A DNA stretch of 64,000 nt from Lichenihabitans sp033947565 (GTDB lineage Bacteria; Pseudomonadota; Alphaproteobacteria; Rhizobiales; Beijerinckiaceae), in assembly GCF_033947565.1 (NCBI RefSeq), contig NZ_JARPVX010000015.1, positions 1 through 64,000 of the forward strand, read 5' to 3'. Made by a program: the position numbers and the translations under genes. Shown piece after piece: positions 26,929-35,732 of this stretch. The notes below the pieces were generated by a model. It was not told the DNA's origin and made no database searches. It saw only the letters and a program-made list of their open reading frames with translations. Positions within the stretch are counted from its first letter, which is position 1; each line of letters starts with the position of its first letter.

Positions 26929-29565
26929 ATGCAAGTTCCTGTGCTCTTGGACCGGTCCAGCGGCGAGGCTTTATCGGACCAGATCGTCAAGCAGTTGCGG
27001 CACGCCATTGCGCATGCACGACTGCCCGCCGGAACACGACTGCCCTCGTCGCGCCACCTGTCGGAGCAATTGACCGTGGCCCGCAACACCGTTGTGCGCG
27101 CCTATGAAGCCTTGATGATGGAAGGGCTGGTCGAGTCCCGTCCGGCGTCGGGCATCTTCGTGTCGGCGCTGCATCCAGCGGACCCGACACCTGGTTCGAG
27201 CAATCCCCTGGGCGTGTGCGAGCCCTCTTGGTCGATGCCGCTGCCATCCTTTCCGGTGCGGTTGCCCCATCGTTCGGCCGCCCCCCACGGCCGTCTGTCT
27301 TTCGACTTCTACCCCGGACGAGCCCATCCGGCGCTGTTTCCGCTGAAGATCTGGCGGCGTCACCTCCAGAAGAATCTCACAAACGGCGGAGCCCGAGGCT
27401 TAACGGAAGGCAGCGAGGCGGCGGGGCTCCCCGCATTGCGCTCGGCGATTGCGCTGCATGTCGCCACAACACGCGGCATCGCGGCCGACCCCAGCCGTAT
27501 CGTGATCGTCTCCGGGGTACAGGAGGGTCTTAGCTTGGCGAGTCGCCTGTTTTTGCATCGCGGCACCCTTGCAGCCTTGGAGGATCCCGGCTCTCAGGCG
27601 GCCCTCTACGCTTTCGAGGCGACGGGAAGCGAGACCCTCGGGGTCGCGGTCGACGATGAAGGCCTCGTTCCGGACGACCTGCCGCTCCGGGCGACGGCGC
27701 TGCTCTACGTCACGCCATCGCACCAGTTTCCAACGGGCGTCGTGCTTTCGGCGAGGCGTCGCGACAGCATTGCGGCCTGGGCGCGTCGCTGCGGCTGCTA
27801 CATCCTGGAGGACGACGCCGATGCGGAGTTGCGCTTCGAGGGATCAAACCCGCCCGCCCTTGCGGCAAGCGCGCCGGACTGCACGATCTATCTCGGCTCA
27901 TTCGGGCGGACGCTTGGGGCAGGCCTTGGGCTGGGTTTCATGGTCGTGCCACCGCGCCTCGCGGGGGCCGTGATCGCGGCCAAGGACCTGCTCGATCATG
28001 GCAATGCCTGGCTTGAACAGGCCACGCTTGCGGACTTGATGAGAGGCAGCAGCTACACCACCCACGTGTCCCGCGTGCGAGCGCACTATCGTGAGAACCG
28101 CGACTGTCTGCTGGGTGCCCTTCGCCGCAACTTCGGCGACGTCAGCATCAGCGGTGAGACGGGGGGCCTCCACCTTTTGTGGCACCTTCCCGCGGGCGTG
28201 CCCGACGCTTCGATTGTCGAGACCCTCGCCCGGCGATCCCGCATCGGCGTTTACTCAATCGTCTCGGGAGGCGCGATCACGATCCACCCGTCCCTCCTGG
28301 GCCGCCGCGCCCTTCTGCTTGGCTTCGGGGCCCTGCTTCCCAAGCAGATCGAGCAGGCCATCGACCGCCTGTCGGAGGCGATCGACGATACGGTGGACAA
28401 CCTGAAAGCCGATGTCACCACTTACCTTGTGGGTGCGCCGCAGACCTCGCCCTCCATCCAGCACCGGTTGCGGCGCACGCCGACCCATCTGGACTCCCGC
28501 TTTCGCCAGCAACCGGCTCTACCAAAGCCACGGCGCACCCGTGCACCCTCGGGGACGAGGATCGCACAAGGACCAAGGCCCATCATGGCGAGCGTCAGCA
28601 GCATCTACCGGTACCCGGTCAAGGGATTAAGCGCGCAGCCCCTCGCGCGAGTCGACACCGAAGTGGGCAAGCCTCTTCCGTTCGACCGTATCTTTGCGCT
28701 TGCGCGACCCACGGCCCCCATCGACCGCGACAATCCGAAATGGGCCAAGAAGGGGCTTTTCGCCATGCTGATGCTGGATGAAGGGCTGGCTCAGGTCGCA
28801 ACTGATCTCGACGTGGACACGATGTGGCTCACGGCGCGGCGGGGCGGCCGACAGGTTGCCGCTGGCTGCCTGAACGATCCTGCGGATCGCGAAACGCTGG
28901 AGCGCTTTTTTCAAACGCTCCTGCCGAGCTTCAAAGACCCGCCGGCGTTGGTCCGCTCCCGCGGCGGGCACTTCATGGACAAGCCCGATAGCGTCATCTC
29001 GCTCATCAACCTGGCCACGCTCCGGAGCCTGGAAGAGCGCTGGGGCGTTGCGCTGGATCCGCTTCGCTTCCGCGCCAACATCTACATCGATGGTGCGAAA
29101 GCCTGGGAGGAAGTCGACTGGGTCGGCAGCGAGATTACGATCGGTGACACGGCCTTCCTGGTCGACCGGGTGAACGGTCGATGCGGGGCCACCAACGTCA
29201 ACCCGGACACGGGACGTCGGGACCTCGACATTCCGACCTCGTTACGAACCGCCTTCGGGCACAAGAACCTCGGCGTCTACCTGATCGCCCGCCAGAACGG
29301 CGCCATCGCGGTGGGGGATACTGTTGCGGCGAACGAAACTGGCGAGGACATCGCCGTCCGCCCCGAACCAGCACCCAGGTCGATCGGCACGCGTCGACGA
29401 TACATCTGCCGGGGCTGCTATTACATCTACGACGAAAGCGCGGGCGTGCCCCAGCAAAACATCTCGCCAGGAACCACGTTCGCGACCTTGCCGCCGGAGT
29501 GGCGCTGCCCCGACTGCGGTAGCGAGAAGCTGTTGTTCTCGCCGCACCTTGAAGGCGCCCTGTGA
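26929..29565 (+). CDS. MocR-type regulator fused to MOSC and rubredoxin domains
   Basis: 878 residues in one frame. A GntR winged helix (about 10-80: LPSSRHLSEQLTVARNTVVRAYE) precedes a fold-type-I aminotransferase domain (about 120-480), the MocR layout. The PLP pocket is altered: the Schiff-base Lys of the usual SFSKTL motif is Arg327 (GSFGRTLGAGLGLGF), and the usual EDDYDSE is EDDADAE. A linker of about 70 residues rich in Arg/Pro leads to a MOSC domain (about 553-800; PVKGLSAQPL, DRVNGRCGATNVNP). A C-terminal rubredoxin domain follows (about 825-878; CRGC and CPDC iron ligands). An in-frame ATG at 28585 could start a separate MOSC-rubredoxin protein. Confidence 0.78.
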   Translation: MQVPVLLDRSSGEALSDQIVKQLRHAIAHARLPAGTRLPSSRHLSEQLTVARNTVVRAYEALMMEGLVESRPASGIFVSALHPADPTPGSSNPLGVCEPSWSMPLPSFPVRLPHRSAAPHGRLSFDFYPGRAHPALFPLKIWRRHLQKNLTNGGARGLTEGSEAAGLPALRSAIALHVATTRGIAADPSRIVIVSGVQEGLSLASRLFLHRGTLAALEDPGSQAALYAFEATGSETLGVAVDDEGLVPDDLPLRATALLYVTPSHQFPTGVVLSARRRDSIAAWARRCGCYILEDDADAELRFEGSNPPALAASAPDCTIYLGSFGRTLGAGLGLGFMVVPPRLAGAVIAAKDLLDHGNAWLEQATLADLMRGSSYTTHVSRVRAHYRENRDCLLGALRRNFGDVSISGETGGLHLLWHLPAGVPDASIVETLARRSRIGVYSIVSGGAITIHPSLLGRRALLLGFGALLPKQIEQAIDRLSEAIDDTVDNLKADVTTYLVGAPQTSPSIQHRLRRTPTHLDSRFRQQPALPKPRRTRAPSGTRIAQGPRPIMASVSSIYRYPVKGLSAQPLARVDTEVGKPLPFDRIFALARPTAPIDRDNPKWAKKGLFAMLMLDEGLAQVATDLDVDTMWLTARRGGRQVAAGCLNDPADRETLERFFQTLLPSFKDPPALVRSRGGHFMDKPDSVISLINLATLRSLEERWGVALDPLRFRANIYIDGAKAWEEVDWVGSEITIGDTAFLVDRVNGRCGATNVNPDTGRRDLDIPTSLRTAFGHKNLGVYLIARQNGAIAVGDTVAANETGEDIAVRPEPAPRSIGTRRRYICRGCYYIYDESAGVPQQNISPGTTFATLPPEWRCPDCGSEKLLFSPHLEGAL

Positions 29566-30015
29566 AATGCGCGCCGGCCTGGAATGGCTGCCGTTCAGGT
29601 AATCTTTGACTTAATTTTGATAGAGGCTGTAGCGGCTTAGGACGATGCGATCGGATAGCTGTGCGGCGCAAGTTCTTCGACCTCCATGCCGCGCCAACTC
29701 AGCGAGCGCTTACAACGCGACAACGCATAAAGCGGACCAACCTTGGCAACCTAGGCGCGCAGCATCGCTTTGGTGACATAGCTGTTGTTGTTGGCGCGAA
29801 TTGACAGCAAGATCGCAGACTTCTGGCACCTGCCTACTGCTGGTACTACGCTCTGCCGCAAAGAACTCTCGGTCATCTTGGCTCAGCACATTTTAAACTC
29901 GCAAAGTCCGGTCGGATGCTAAAGCTTCAACGACCATTCCTTTTTGGGACCTTAAATATGGCGATTGGTTGCAATCGGTCTGCCCTACCTCGCGTAGGCT
30001 GTTCCGGGTGTCGCC
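29566..30015. other. Gap of 450 bp without a recognised gene
   Basis: Lower GC than its neighbours. No frame with a plausible start and protein-like composition, and no convincing terminator or repeat. It separates the MocR fusion gene from the convergent adhesin unit. Confidence 0.4.
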
Positions 30016-30573
30016 TCAAGGCTTCCGCTTCGAGCCGACGGGCTCCTTCAGAGCCGTCGGGGGCGCGATCGGCGCGGGAGGAGCGACGGGCGTTGAGGAG
30101 TCGAGCCCGACCGAGATGCCCGATAGACGCCATCGGCCTGCCACGGGCGCATAGGCGAGTTCGAAATTGATCTGGACTGGTACTGAGGGGAAGAAGCCCT
30201 TCATGTGCATGTCGCCGCTGCTCTCGATCTGCGGCAGCAGGGTCAACTGGGGATCCAGCACGGCGACGCCGGACAGATCGAGCTTCTGGGCGCGCAGGGT
30301 AGCGAAGATCTCGCCCAGGCGCGCCGCAGTGTTGGTCTGCTGAAAGGCCGTCGCGCCGAGGTCGCGCATGACCGTGTAGTTGCCGGTCTCGTTTGCCTGC
30401 TGGAGGGCGAGGAGGGTCGATCGAACCAGGATCAGCACCCCGTTCCGGTCGATCTGCGCCGCAGGGCGCGGGGCTGGCACAGGGGGCACCTGAGCACCTG
30501 CCGTGCCTCCCAGGATCGAGAAGATGAGCGCGACGGCCGCTAAACAGTGCCGCGCCAGCCTGAGCCCTACCAC
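30016..30573 (-). CDS. Secreted protein coupled to the trimeric autotransporter
   Basis: 185 residues. A signal peptide ends near TAGA-QV (residue 27). The mature domain begins with a helical pair (LLALQQANETGNYTVMRDLG), then a beta-rich portion (VQINFELAYAPVAGRWRLSGI) and a Pro-rich tail. The fold looks like a small periplasmic NTF2-like or accessory domain, but I do not recognise the family firmly. The GTG start overlaps the stop of the autotransporter (GTGGTAG), so translation is coupled. It may be a periplasmic helper for adhesin assembly, like SadB-type accessory proteins (inference). Confidence 0.65.
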   Translation of the reverse strand: MVGLRLARHCLAAVALIFSILGGTAGAQVPPVPAPRPAAQIDRNGVLILVRSTLLALQQANETGNYTVMRDLGATAFQQTNTAARLGEIFATLRAQKLDLSGVAVLDPQLTLLPQIESSGDMHMKGFFPSVPVQINFELAYAPVAGRWRLSGISVGLDSSTPVAPPAPIAPPTALKEPVGSKRKP

Positions 30574-33500
30574 GCGTAGGTCATGCCGACGCGTCCACCG
30601 ACCCCGCCTCGCTGGAAGCCGACTCCGACGCCGCCGTTGAGCACGAGGTTCTCCGTGGCACGGACCTGCAGCACGCCGCCGAAGGCGGCTTCGCCTCGAA
30701 ATGCCCCGATATTGGCCGACAGGGCGTAACGCTTGTTGTCCGGCAGCGCGGAGCCGGCTAACGCGATGGCGATGGCCGTACCCTCGTAGCCGCGCTTCAC
30801 ATCCCTTTGCAACTGGTTGACGCTCTGGGTAAGCCCGTTCACGCGGCCGTCCAGCGCCGCAACGCTTGAAGCGGTCGCGACGTCGTTGGTGGTCGCGAGG
30901 TTTCCGTTGGCGTCGGACGTAACGACCTGTACGGCACCACTCTGCGCCGCGAGGCTTGCCGCAGAGGTGACTCCGGGCAGCGAGTAGGTGTTGGTCGCGG
31001 TTCCCAGCAGCACCTGGTTGACGCGGGTCGTCGCCACGCCTTGTCCTATGGCGACGCTGTTGGCGTATCCTGCCCTCGAGGCCTGGCCGACCGCCACCGC
31101 GCCGCTGGCGGATGCTGTCGCGTTAGCGCCGAGCGCGACGGAGTTGTCACCGCTCGCCGTCGAATTGTTGCCCACCGCTGTCGCGGGATCACCGCTCGCT
31201 ACCGCGCCGGCCCCGAAGGCCGTATCGCCCGCCTGCACGGCGATTGCTCCGAAGCCGACCGCCGAGCTGTCGGTGCCCGACGCGACGGCTCCGAAGCCGC
31301 CCGCCACAGCGTTGCTCCCTGTCGCGGAAGCCTTCGGCGCGCCGGCGGTGTTGTTGGCGCGGAACAGTCCCTCGGTGCCGTTCTGGATGGCCGCCACGTT
31401 CAGGTTCGTCTCGTAGAGCTGGCCGCCGGTGGCCGCGTCCGTCGACCCCGAGGCCAGCGTGCCCGCCGCGACGTTGACGATCTTGCGCTCCGCCCCCGCG
31501 GCACCGACCGACACGGTATTAGCTTGGTCGGCGACCGAGCCCTGGCCAAGCGCCACGGCATTGGCCGCCGTCGCGGACGCGTCGTTCCCCAGTGCAGTCG
31601 CATTGTTGCCCGTCGCCGCCGAGCCGTTGCCCAAGGCGGTCGTGTTGTCGGCCGTCGCTTTGGCTCCGAAGCCGGTCGCGGACGCGTTCGAGCCGGAGGC
31701 GACCGAGTTAGGGGCGCCCGCGGCGTTGTTCGACGTCGAGGGGCCACCTTGTCCGGTTTGCAGGGAGGCGATCGCCGTGGCGTTAGCTGAGGTGGCAGTG
31801 TCGAGCTCGCTTAGGGCGCCGCCCACATTGTTGAAGGTGCTGCCTTGGACGGTATAGGACGGTGCAGTGATTGCGCCGCTGCTGTCCACGGTCGATCCCC
31901 CGCCCAGCGCCGACGCGACAGTCTGGTTGGTGGCGTAGAGCTGGCCTCCGGTAGCCGCGTCCGTCGACCCCGAGGCCAGCGTGCCCGCCGCGACGTTGAC
32001 GATCCGGCGCTCGGCCCCGGCGGCGCCGACCGACAGCGTGTTGGCCTGGTTGGCCACGGAGCCGCTGCCAAGCGCCACGGCATTGGCCGCCGTCGCGGAC
32101 GAGCCCTTGCCGAATGCGGATGCATTCGCGGCACTTGCGGTCGCGCCGTTGCCAAGCGCCGTCGCGCCCGATGCGCTAGCGCTGGCGCCAAAGCCGCCGG
32201 CGGTCGCGTCAGAGCCCCCCGCGCTCGGTGCCGCTGCGCCCGCCGTATTGTTCGAGACGACCGCGCCAGACGTGCCCTGCTGCAACCCCGTCAAGGACGT
32301 GTTGACCGCGCTGAGGGCCGAGCCGACGTTGGCGTAAGCCGTGCTCCCCACCGTATAGCTGGGACTAGTGAAGGTGCCGGTGGTTGGATTGAAGGCCGCC
32401 GCCCCACCCAGAGCAGTCGCGACGTTGCTGCCGACGTACTGCAGCTGACGCAGGTTAACGGCGTCGGTCGCCGACGTGCCGCCAGCCACGTTAGTGATCT
32501 GGCGTTCGCCGCCGACAGTGCCCACCGAGACCGCGCCGTTGGACGATCCGGTGCCAATGCCTGTGAACACCTCGGCCGTTGGCGCGCCACGACTGGCGAC
32601 CGCGCCTTGGCCGAGCGCGACGGCTCCGTTCGCCGTGGCAGAGGCGCCCTGGCCGATAGCTGAGGCGTTGGCCACGATTGCGCTCGAGCCCTGGCCCACC
32701 GCAGTGGCGTTCAGGCCCGTGGCATTGGCCGTCGCGCCGAAGGCGCTCGCGGTGTCGCCGTTCGCATTGGCCTGGGCGCCCGTCGCAGTGGCGTTAGCTC
32801 CTGAGGCGTTTGAAGTTTCGCCTATAGCCAAGGCGTTCGCGCCGGTGGCAGCGGCATAGTGGCCGATGGCCGTCGCGCGCGCGCCAGTGGCGAAGGCATA
32901 GTCGCCAAGGGCTAGCGCAGTCGCGCCCTGTGCCTTTGCGTAATGGCCAATCGCTGTCGCCCCAACGCCGTTAGCATTTGAATACAAGCCTTCAGCAATC
33001 GCGTAAGCGCCGTTTGCTCTTGCAAGGTTGCCGGTTGCGGTGGCGTAGGCGCCGAGGGCCTTAGCACTCGTGCCCAGTGCAGTTGCAGACTTACCAATTG
33101 CGTTTGCGTTTTGACCTATCGCGGTCGCATAGTTGCCGACTGCGTTCGAACTGGCTCCGACAGCCGTCGCGTTAGAGCCACCTGCGCTGGACGCAGAACC
33201 TAACGCGGTCGCATTTAAACCATTCGCCTTAGCCGCGAAGCCAAATGCAGTGGCACTGGCACCGGTCGCGTTCGCATAGGCACCCACCGTCGTCGCGTTC
33301 CTGCCGATGGCGTTAGCATAGGCGCCTGTGGCGATCGCGTAGGCGCCGTTCGCCTGGGCACCATTGCCGGTCGCAGTGGCGTACTTCCCCGTGGCGTTGG
33401 CGCGAGCACCCGTTGCGGTGGCGCCCAACCCCGAGGCGTTGGCGCGAGTACCTGTCGCGGTCGCCTCGGACCCATTAGCCCTGGCAAGTCGACCCAATGC

Positions 33501-34697
33501 AATCGAAGAATTGCCTGTCGCATTGGAGTTTGCGCCAACGGCTGTAGCGTATGAGCCATTCCCAAGAGAGTTTTGGCCCAACGCGGTCGCACTTGAGCCG
33601 TTCGCATTAGCCGCGGAGCCAAACGCGCTGGCGGTTGAGCCGTTTGCATTGGCCGCGAAGCCGAACGCGCTGGCGGTGGTGCCATTGGCCATGGTCGAAG
33701 AGCCGAACGCGCTGGCGCTTGAGCCGGTCGCATTGGCTGAGCGGCCGAACGCGCTGGCGCTTGTGCCGTTCGCCTGGGCTGAGCGGCCAAACGCGCTGGC
33801 GCTTGAGCCGGTCGCATTGGCCGAGTAGCCGAATGCGCTGGCATAGGCGCCAGTGGCGCGGGACTTGTAGCCGACCGCAGCAGCCGCAAGGCCGGTCGCA
33901 GAGGAGGAGTTGCCGATCGCCGTAGCCGAAGCGCCAGACGCATTCGCATTGCCCCCGACTGCGATAGCGGAACTGCCGGTCGCATTGGACGCGTGGCCAA
34001 ACGCGCTGGCGTTGTCGCCGGCGGCGACGGAACTCGCGCCGGTTGCCGTCGCGTTGGCACCGGTCGCGTGGGAGCTTGTACCGACGGCCGTCGCGTAGTC
34101 GCCGGTAGCGTTGGCAAGGGAGCCAGTCGCCGTCGCGCGAACTCCGTTTGCGACTGAAGAGGCTCCGGTGGCGGTCGCGTAGTCACCGTTCGCCGCTGCG
34201 CCATGGCCCGTCGCCGTAGCGCTGGCTAGATCGCCGCCGCCAAATGCATACGCCCCAGCGCCTGTGGCTGTAGAATAACCACCGATCGCCGATGATCCGG
34301 TTCCGACGGCGGTCGCGGAGTCGCCGGTCGCGTTAGCCGTCGAGCCAAAGGCACTTGCATTGTTCCCGTCGGCGATTGATCCGGGCCCGACCGCGCTCGC
34401 ATGGGCACCCGTGGCGGTCTGCGCGAGGGCGGGAGCACTCGATCCCACGACGCCGATCCCCAGCGTGGCAAGGGCGGCCGCCACCGCCGCACCGCGCCCG
34501 AGCGCGCCGACCTGTCGCTTCTTGCCTTTGATGAGAACCCGGAAGGCAATGCGCAGCAGCGCCGTAATCCGCTGCCGTTGTGCCCTGCTGAAAACATTGC
34601 CGCCTAACCCTCGACGGCCGCCTAAGAACTGGCTGTGAAAAAGATCCACGCCCGCGGCCTCGCGACAAACAGTTCGATTCCTGACGCGCACAGTCAC
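30567..34697 (-). CDS. YadA-type trimeric autotransporter adhesin
   Basis: 1376 residues. An extended signal peptide region leads to cleavage near APALA-QT (about 92). The passenger is a very long YadA-head array of about 14-residue repeats of the form ATATG.NANA(S/N)G. Several neck/connector modules follow (AAGTLASGSTDAATGGQLY is seen twice). At the C terminus are a short coiled stalk (VNGLTQSVNQLQRDVKRGYEG) and a four-strand YadA beta-barrel anchor ending in aromatic W (GGRVGMTYAW). Such proteins trimerise in the outer membrane and mediate attachment. The start may lie further in, nearer the ESPR-like LLRIAFRVLIKGKKRQ. The head repeats carry remarkably few Lys. Confidence 0.9.
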   Translation of the reverse strand: MTVRVRNRTVCREAAGVDLFHSQFLGGRRGLGGNVFSRAQRQRITALLRIAFRVLIKGKKRQVGALGRGAAVAAALATLGIGVVGSSAPALAQTATGAHASAVGPGSIADGNNASAFGSTANATGDSATAVGTGSSAIGGYSTATGAGAYAFGGGDLASATATGHGAAANGDYATATGASSVANGVRATATGSLANATGDYATAVGTSSHATGANATATGASSVAAGDNASAFGHASNATGSSAIAVGGNANASGASATAIGNSSSATGLAAAAVGYKSRATGAYASAFGYSANATGSSASAFGRSAQANGTSASAFGRSANATGSSASAFGSSTMANGTTASAFGFAANANGSTASAFGSAANANGSSATALGQNSLGNGSYATAVGANSNATGNSSIALGRLARANGSEATATGTRANASGLGATATGARANATGKYATATGNGAQANGAYAIATGAYANAIGRNATTVGAYANATGASATAFGFAAKANGLNATALGSASSAGGSNATAVGASSNAVGNYATAIGQNANAIGKSATALGTSAKALGAYATATGNLARANGAYAIAEGLYSNANGVGATAIGHYAKAQGATALALGDYAFATGARATAIGHYAAATGANALAIGETSNASGANATATGAQANANGDTASAFGATANATGLNATAVGQGSSAIVANASAIGQGASATANGAVALGQGAVASRGAPTAEVFTGIGTGSSNGAVSVGTVGGERQITNVAGGTSATDAVNLRQLQYVGSNVATALGGAAAFNPTTGTFTSPSYTVGSTAYANVGSALSAVNTSLTGLQQGTSGAVVSNNTAGAAAPSAGGSDATAGGFGASASASGATALGNGATASAANASAFGKGSSATAANAVALGSGSVANQANTLSVGAAGAERRIVNVAAGTLASGSTDAATGGQLYATNQTVASALGGGSTVDSSGAITAPSYTVQGSTFNNVGGALSELDTATSANATAIASLQTGQGGPSTSNNAAGAPNSVASGSNASATGFGAKATADNTTALGNGSAATGNNATALGNDASATAANAVALGQGSVADQANTVSVGAAGAERKIVNVAAGTLASGSTDAATGGQLYETNLNVAAIQNGTEGLFRANNTAGAPKASATGSNAVAGGFGAVASGTDSSAVGFGAIAVQAGDTAFGAGAVASGDPATAVGNNSTASGDNSVALGANATASASGAVAVGQASRAGYANSVAIGQGVATTRVNQVLLGTATNTYSLPGVTSAASLAAQSGAVQVVTSDANGNLATTNDVATASSVAALDGRVNGLTQSVNQLQRDVKRGYEGTAIAIALAGSALPDNKRYALSANIGAFRGEAAFGGVLQVRATENLVLNGGVGVGFQRGGVGGRVGMTYAW
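31400..32115 (-). repeat. Duplicated neck-head module inside the adhesin gene
   Basis: Two segments of about 200 bp, near 31400-31600 and 31920-32115, are almost identical. They encode the module ANAVALG.GSV.(N/D)QAN followed by ERIVNVAAGTLASGSTDAATGG. They are about 522 bp apart and could recombine, changing passenger length. The 14-residue head repeats (about 32.6-34.4 kb) form a longer degenerate 42-bp tandem array. Confidence 0.7.
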
Positions 34698-34792
34698 ACC
34701 GAATCCTTGAGACAGCGATGCCCGACGACGGCATCATGTACTTGTGACAGCGAACCGTCCGACTCAGCGAAGATATCAGGTGGAACTCTATT

Positions 34793-34804
34793 TATGCATG
34801 CATA
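34793..34804. promoter_or_regulatory. Palindrome between adhesin and sulfotransferase genes
   Basis: TATGCATGCATA is a perfect 12-bp palindrome in the AT-rich divergent region (34698-34913). It could be an operator for either gene. No matching regulator is adjacent, so the role is unknown. Confidence 0.3.
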
Positions 34805-34913
34805 TGAAAGGATCCAGTCGTTTGTTGGGAGGTGTGTTGCAAATGCCAGTTCAGCCCCATACCACGGGAGCCGGCATAGGTGCTGACCTAACCGGCCCTG
34901 CAAAGGAAGACGC

Positions 34914-35729
34914 GTGGACAAGGGCATTCACTTTATTTCCGGGCTGCCTCGTTCGGGATCGACGCTGCTGGCGGCCCTCCTACGGCAGAATCCGTCGCTA
35001 CACGCGAACATTACCAGCCCGGTCGGCTCACTTATGGTGGGTGCGCTTCACACAATGAGCGCCGCGCACGAGGGATCGGTGTTCATTGACGACAGCAGGC
35101 GCACGGCGGTGTTGCGCGGCCTGTTCGAAGGATATTACCATGACGTTCATCCCGACAAGACCGTGCTGGATACCAACCGGCTGTGGTGCAGCAAGCTGCC
35201 CACGCTGAAGACGCTCTACCCCCAGGCGAAGCTGGTGTGCTGCGTTCGTCACGTGCCGTGGATTTACGACTCGATGGAGCAGCTCGTGCAGCGCAACGCG
35301 CTAACGCCCTCGAAGGTCTTCGGCTTCGAGGCGAGCGGCACTGTCTACGACCGTTTCGAGACCCTGAACCGTTCGAACGGCATGGTTGGCTTTGCCTGGA
35401 CGGGGTTGCGGCAAGCATTCTACGGCAGCGATCCGGAGCGCCTGCTCCTTGTCCGGTTCGAGACCCTAACAATCAATCCAGCGTTCGCTCTGCGCCACAT
35501 CTACGCGTTTCTAGGATTCCCGCCTTTCGAGCACGACACGGAGAACATTGATTTTGACGTGTCCGAGTTCGACAACTATCTTGGAACGCCAGGGCTGCAT
35601 ACGGTGGGCAGGTCGGTCAAAGCCGCACCGCGCCGCACGATACTGCCGCCCGAACTCTTTAACCGCGTCGCGGTGGACACCTTCTGGAACGACCCCGCCC
35701 TCAACCCGAACGGCGTCAAGGTGATCTAA
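34914..35729 (+). CDS. Sulfotransferase family protein
   Basis: 271 residues, GTG start at 34914 preceded by AAAGGAAGA. The PAPS 5'-phosphosulfate-binding loop GLPRSGSTLL lies at residues 10-19. The 3'-phosphate region is around VRHVPWIYDSMEQLVQRN and LLVRFETLTINP. The enzyme should transfer sulfate from PAPS to a hydroxyl or amine of a protein, glycan or lipid. It sits divergent to the giant adhesin and convergent to a glycosyltransferase-like gene, so a surface glycan or the adhesin is a reasonable target (inference). No signal peptide, so cytoplasmic. Confidence 0.85.
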   Translation: MDKGIHFISGLPRSGSTLLAALLRQNPSLHANITSPVGSLMVGALHTMSAAHEGSVFIDDSRRTAVLRGLFEGYYHDVHPDKTVLDTNRLWCSKLPTLKTLYPQAKLVCCVRHVPWIYDSMEQLVQRNALTPSKVFGFEASGTVYDRFETLNRSNGMVGFAWTGLRQAFYGSDPERLLLVRFETLTINPAFALRHIYAFLGFPPFEHDTENIDFDVSEFDNYLGTPGLHTVGRSVKAAPRRTILPPELFNRVAVDTFWNDPALNPNGVKVI

Positions 35730-35732
35730 GGC

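Noticed and set aside
32600..34400. CRISPR-like regular repeats
   Set aside because: The 42-bp periodicity is degenerate and in frame with YadA head repeats; no spacer-repeat structure or cas genes.
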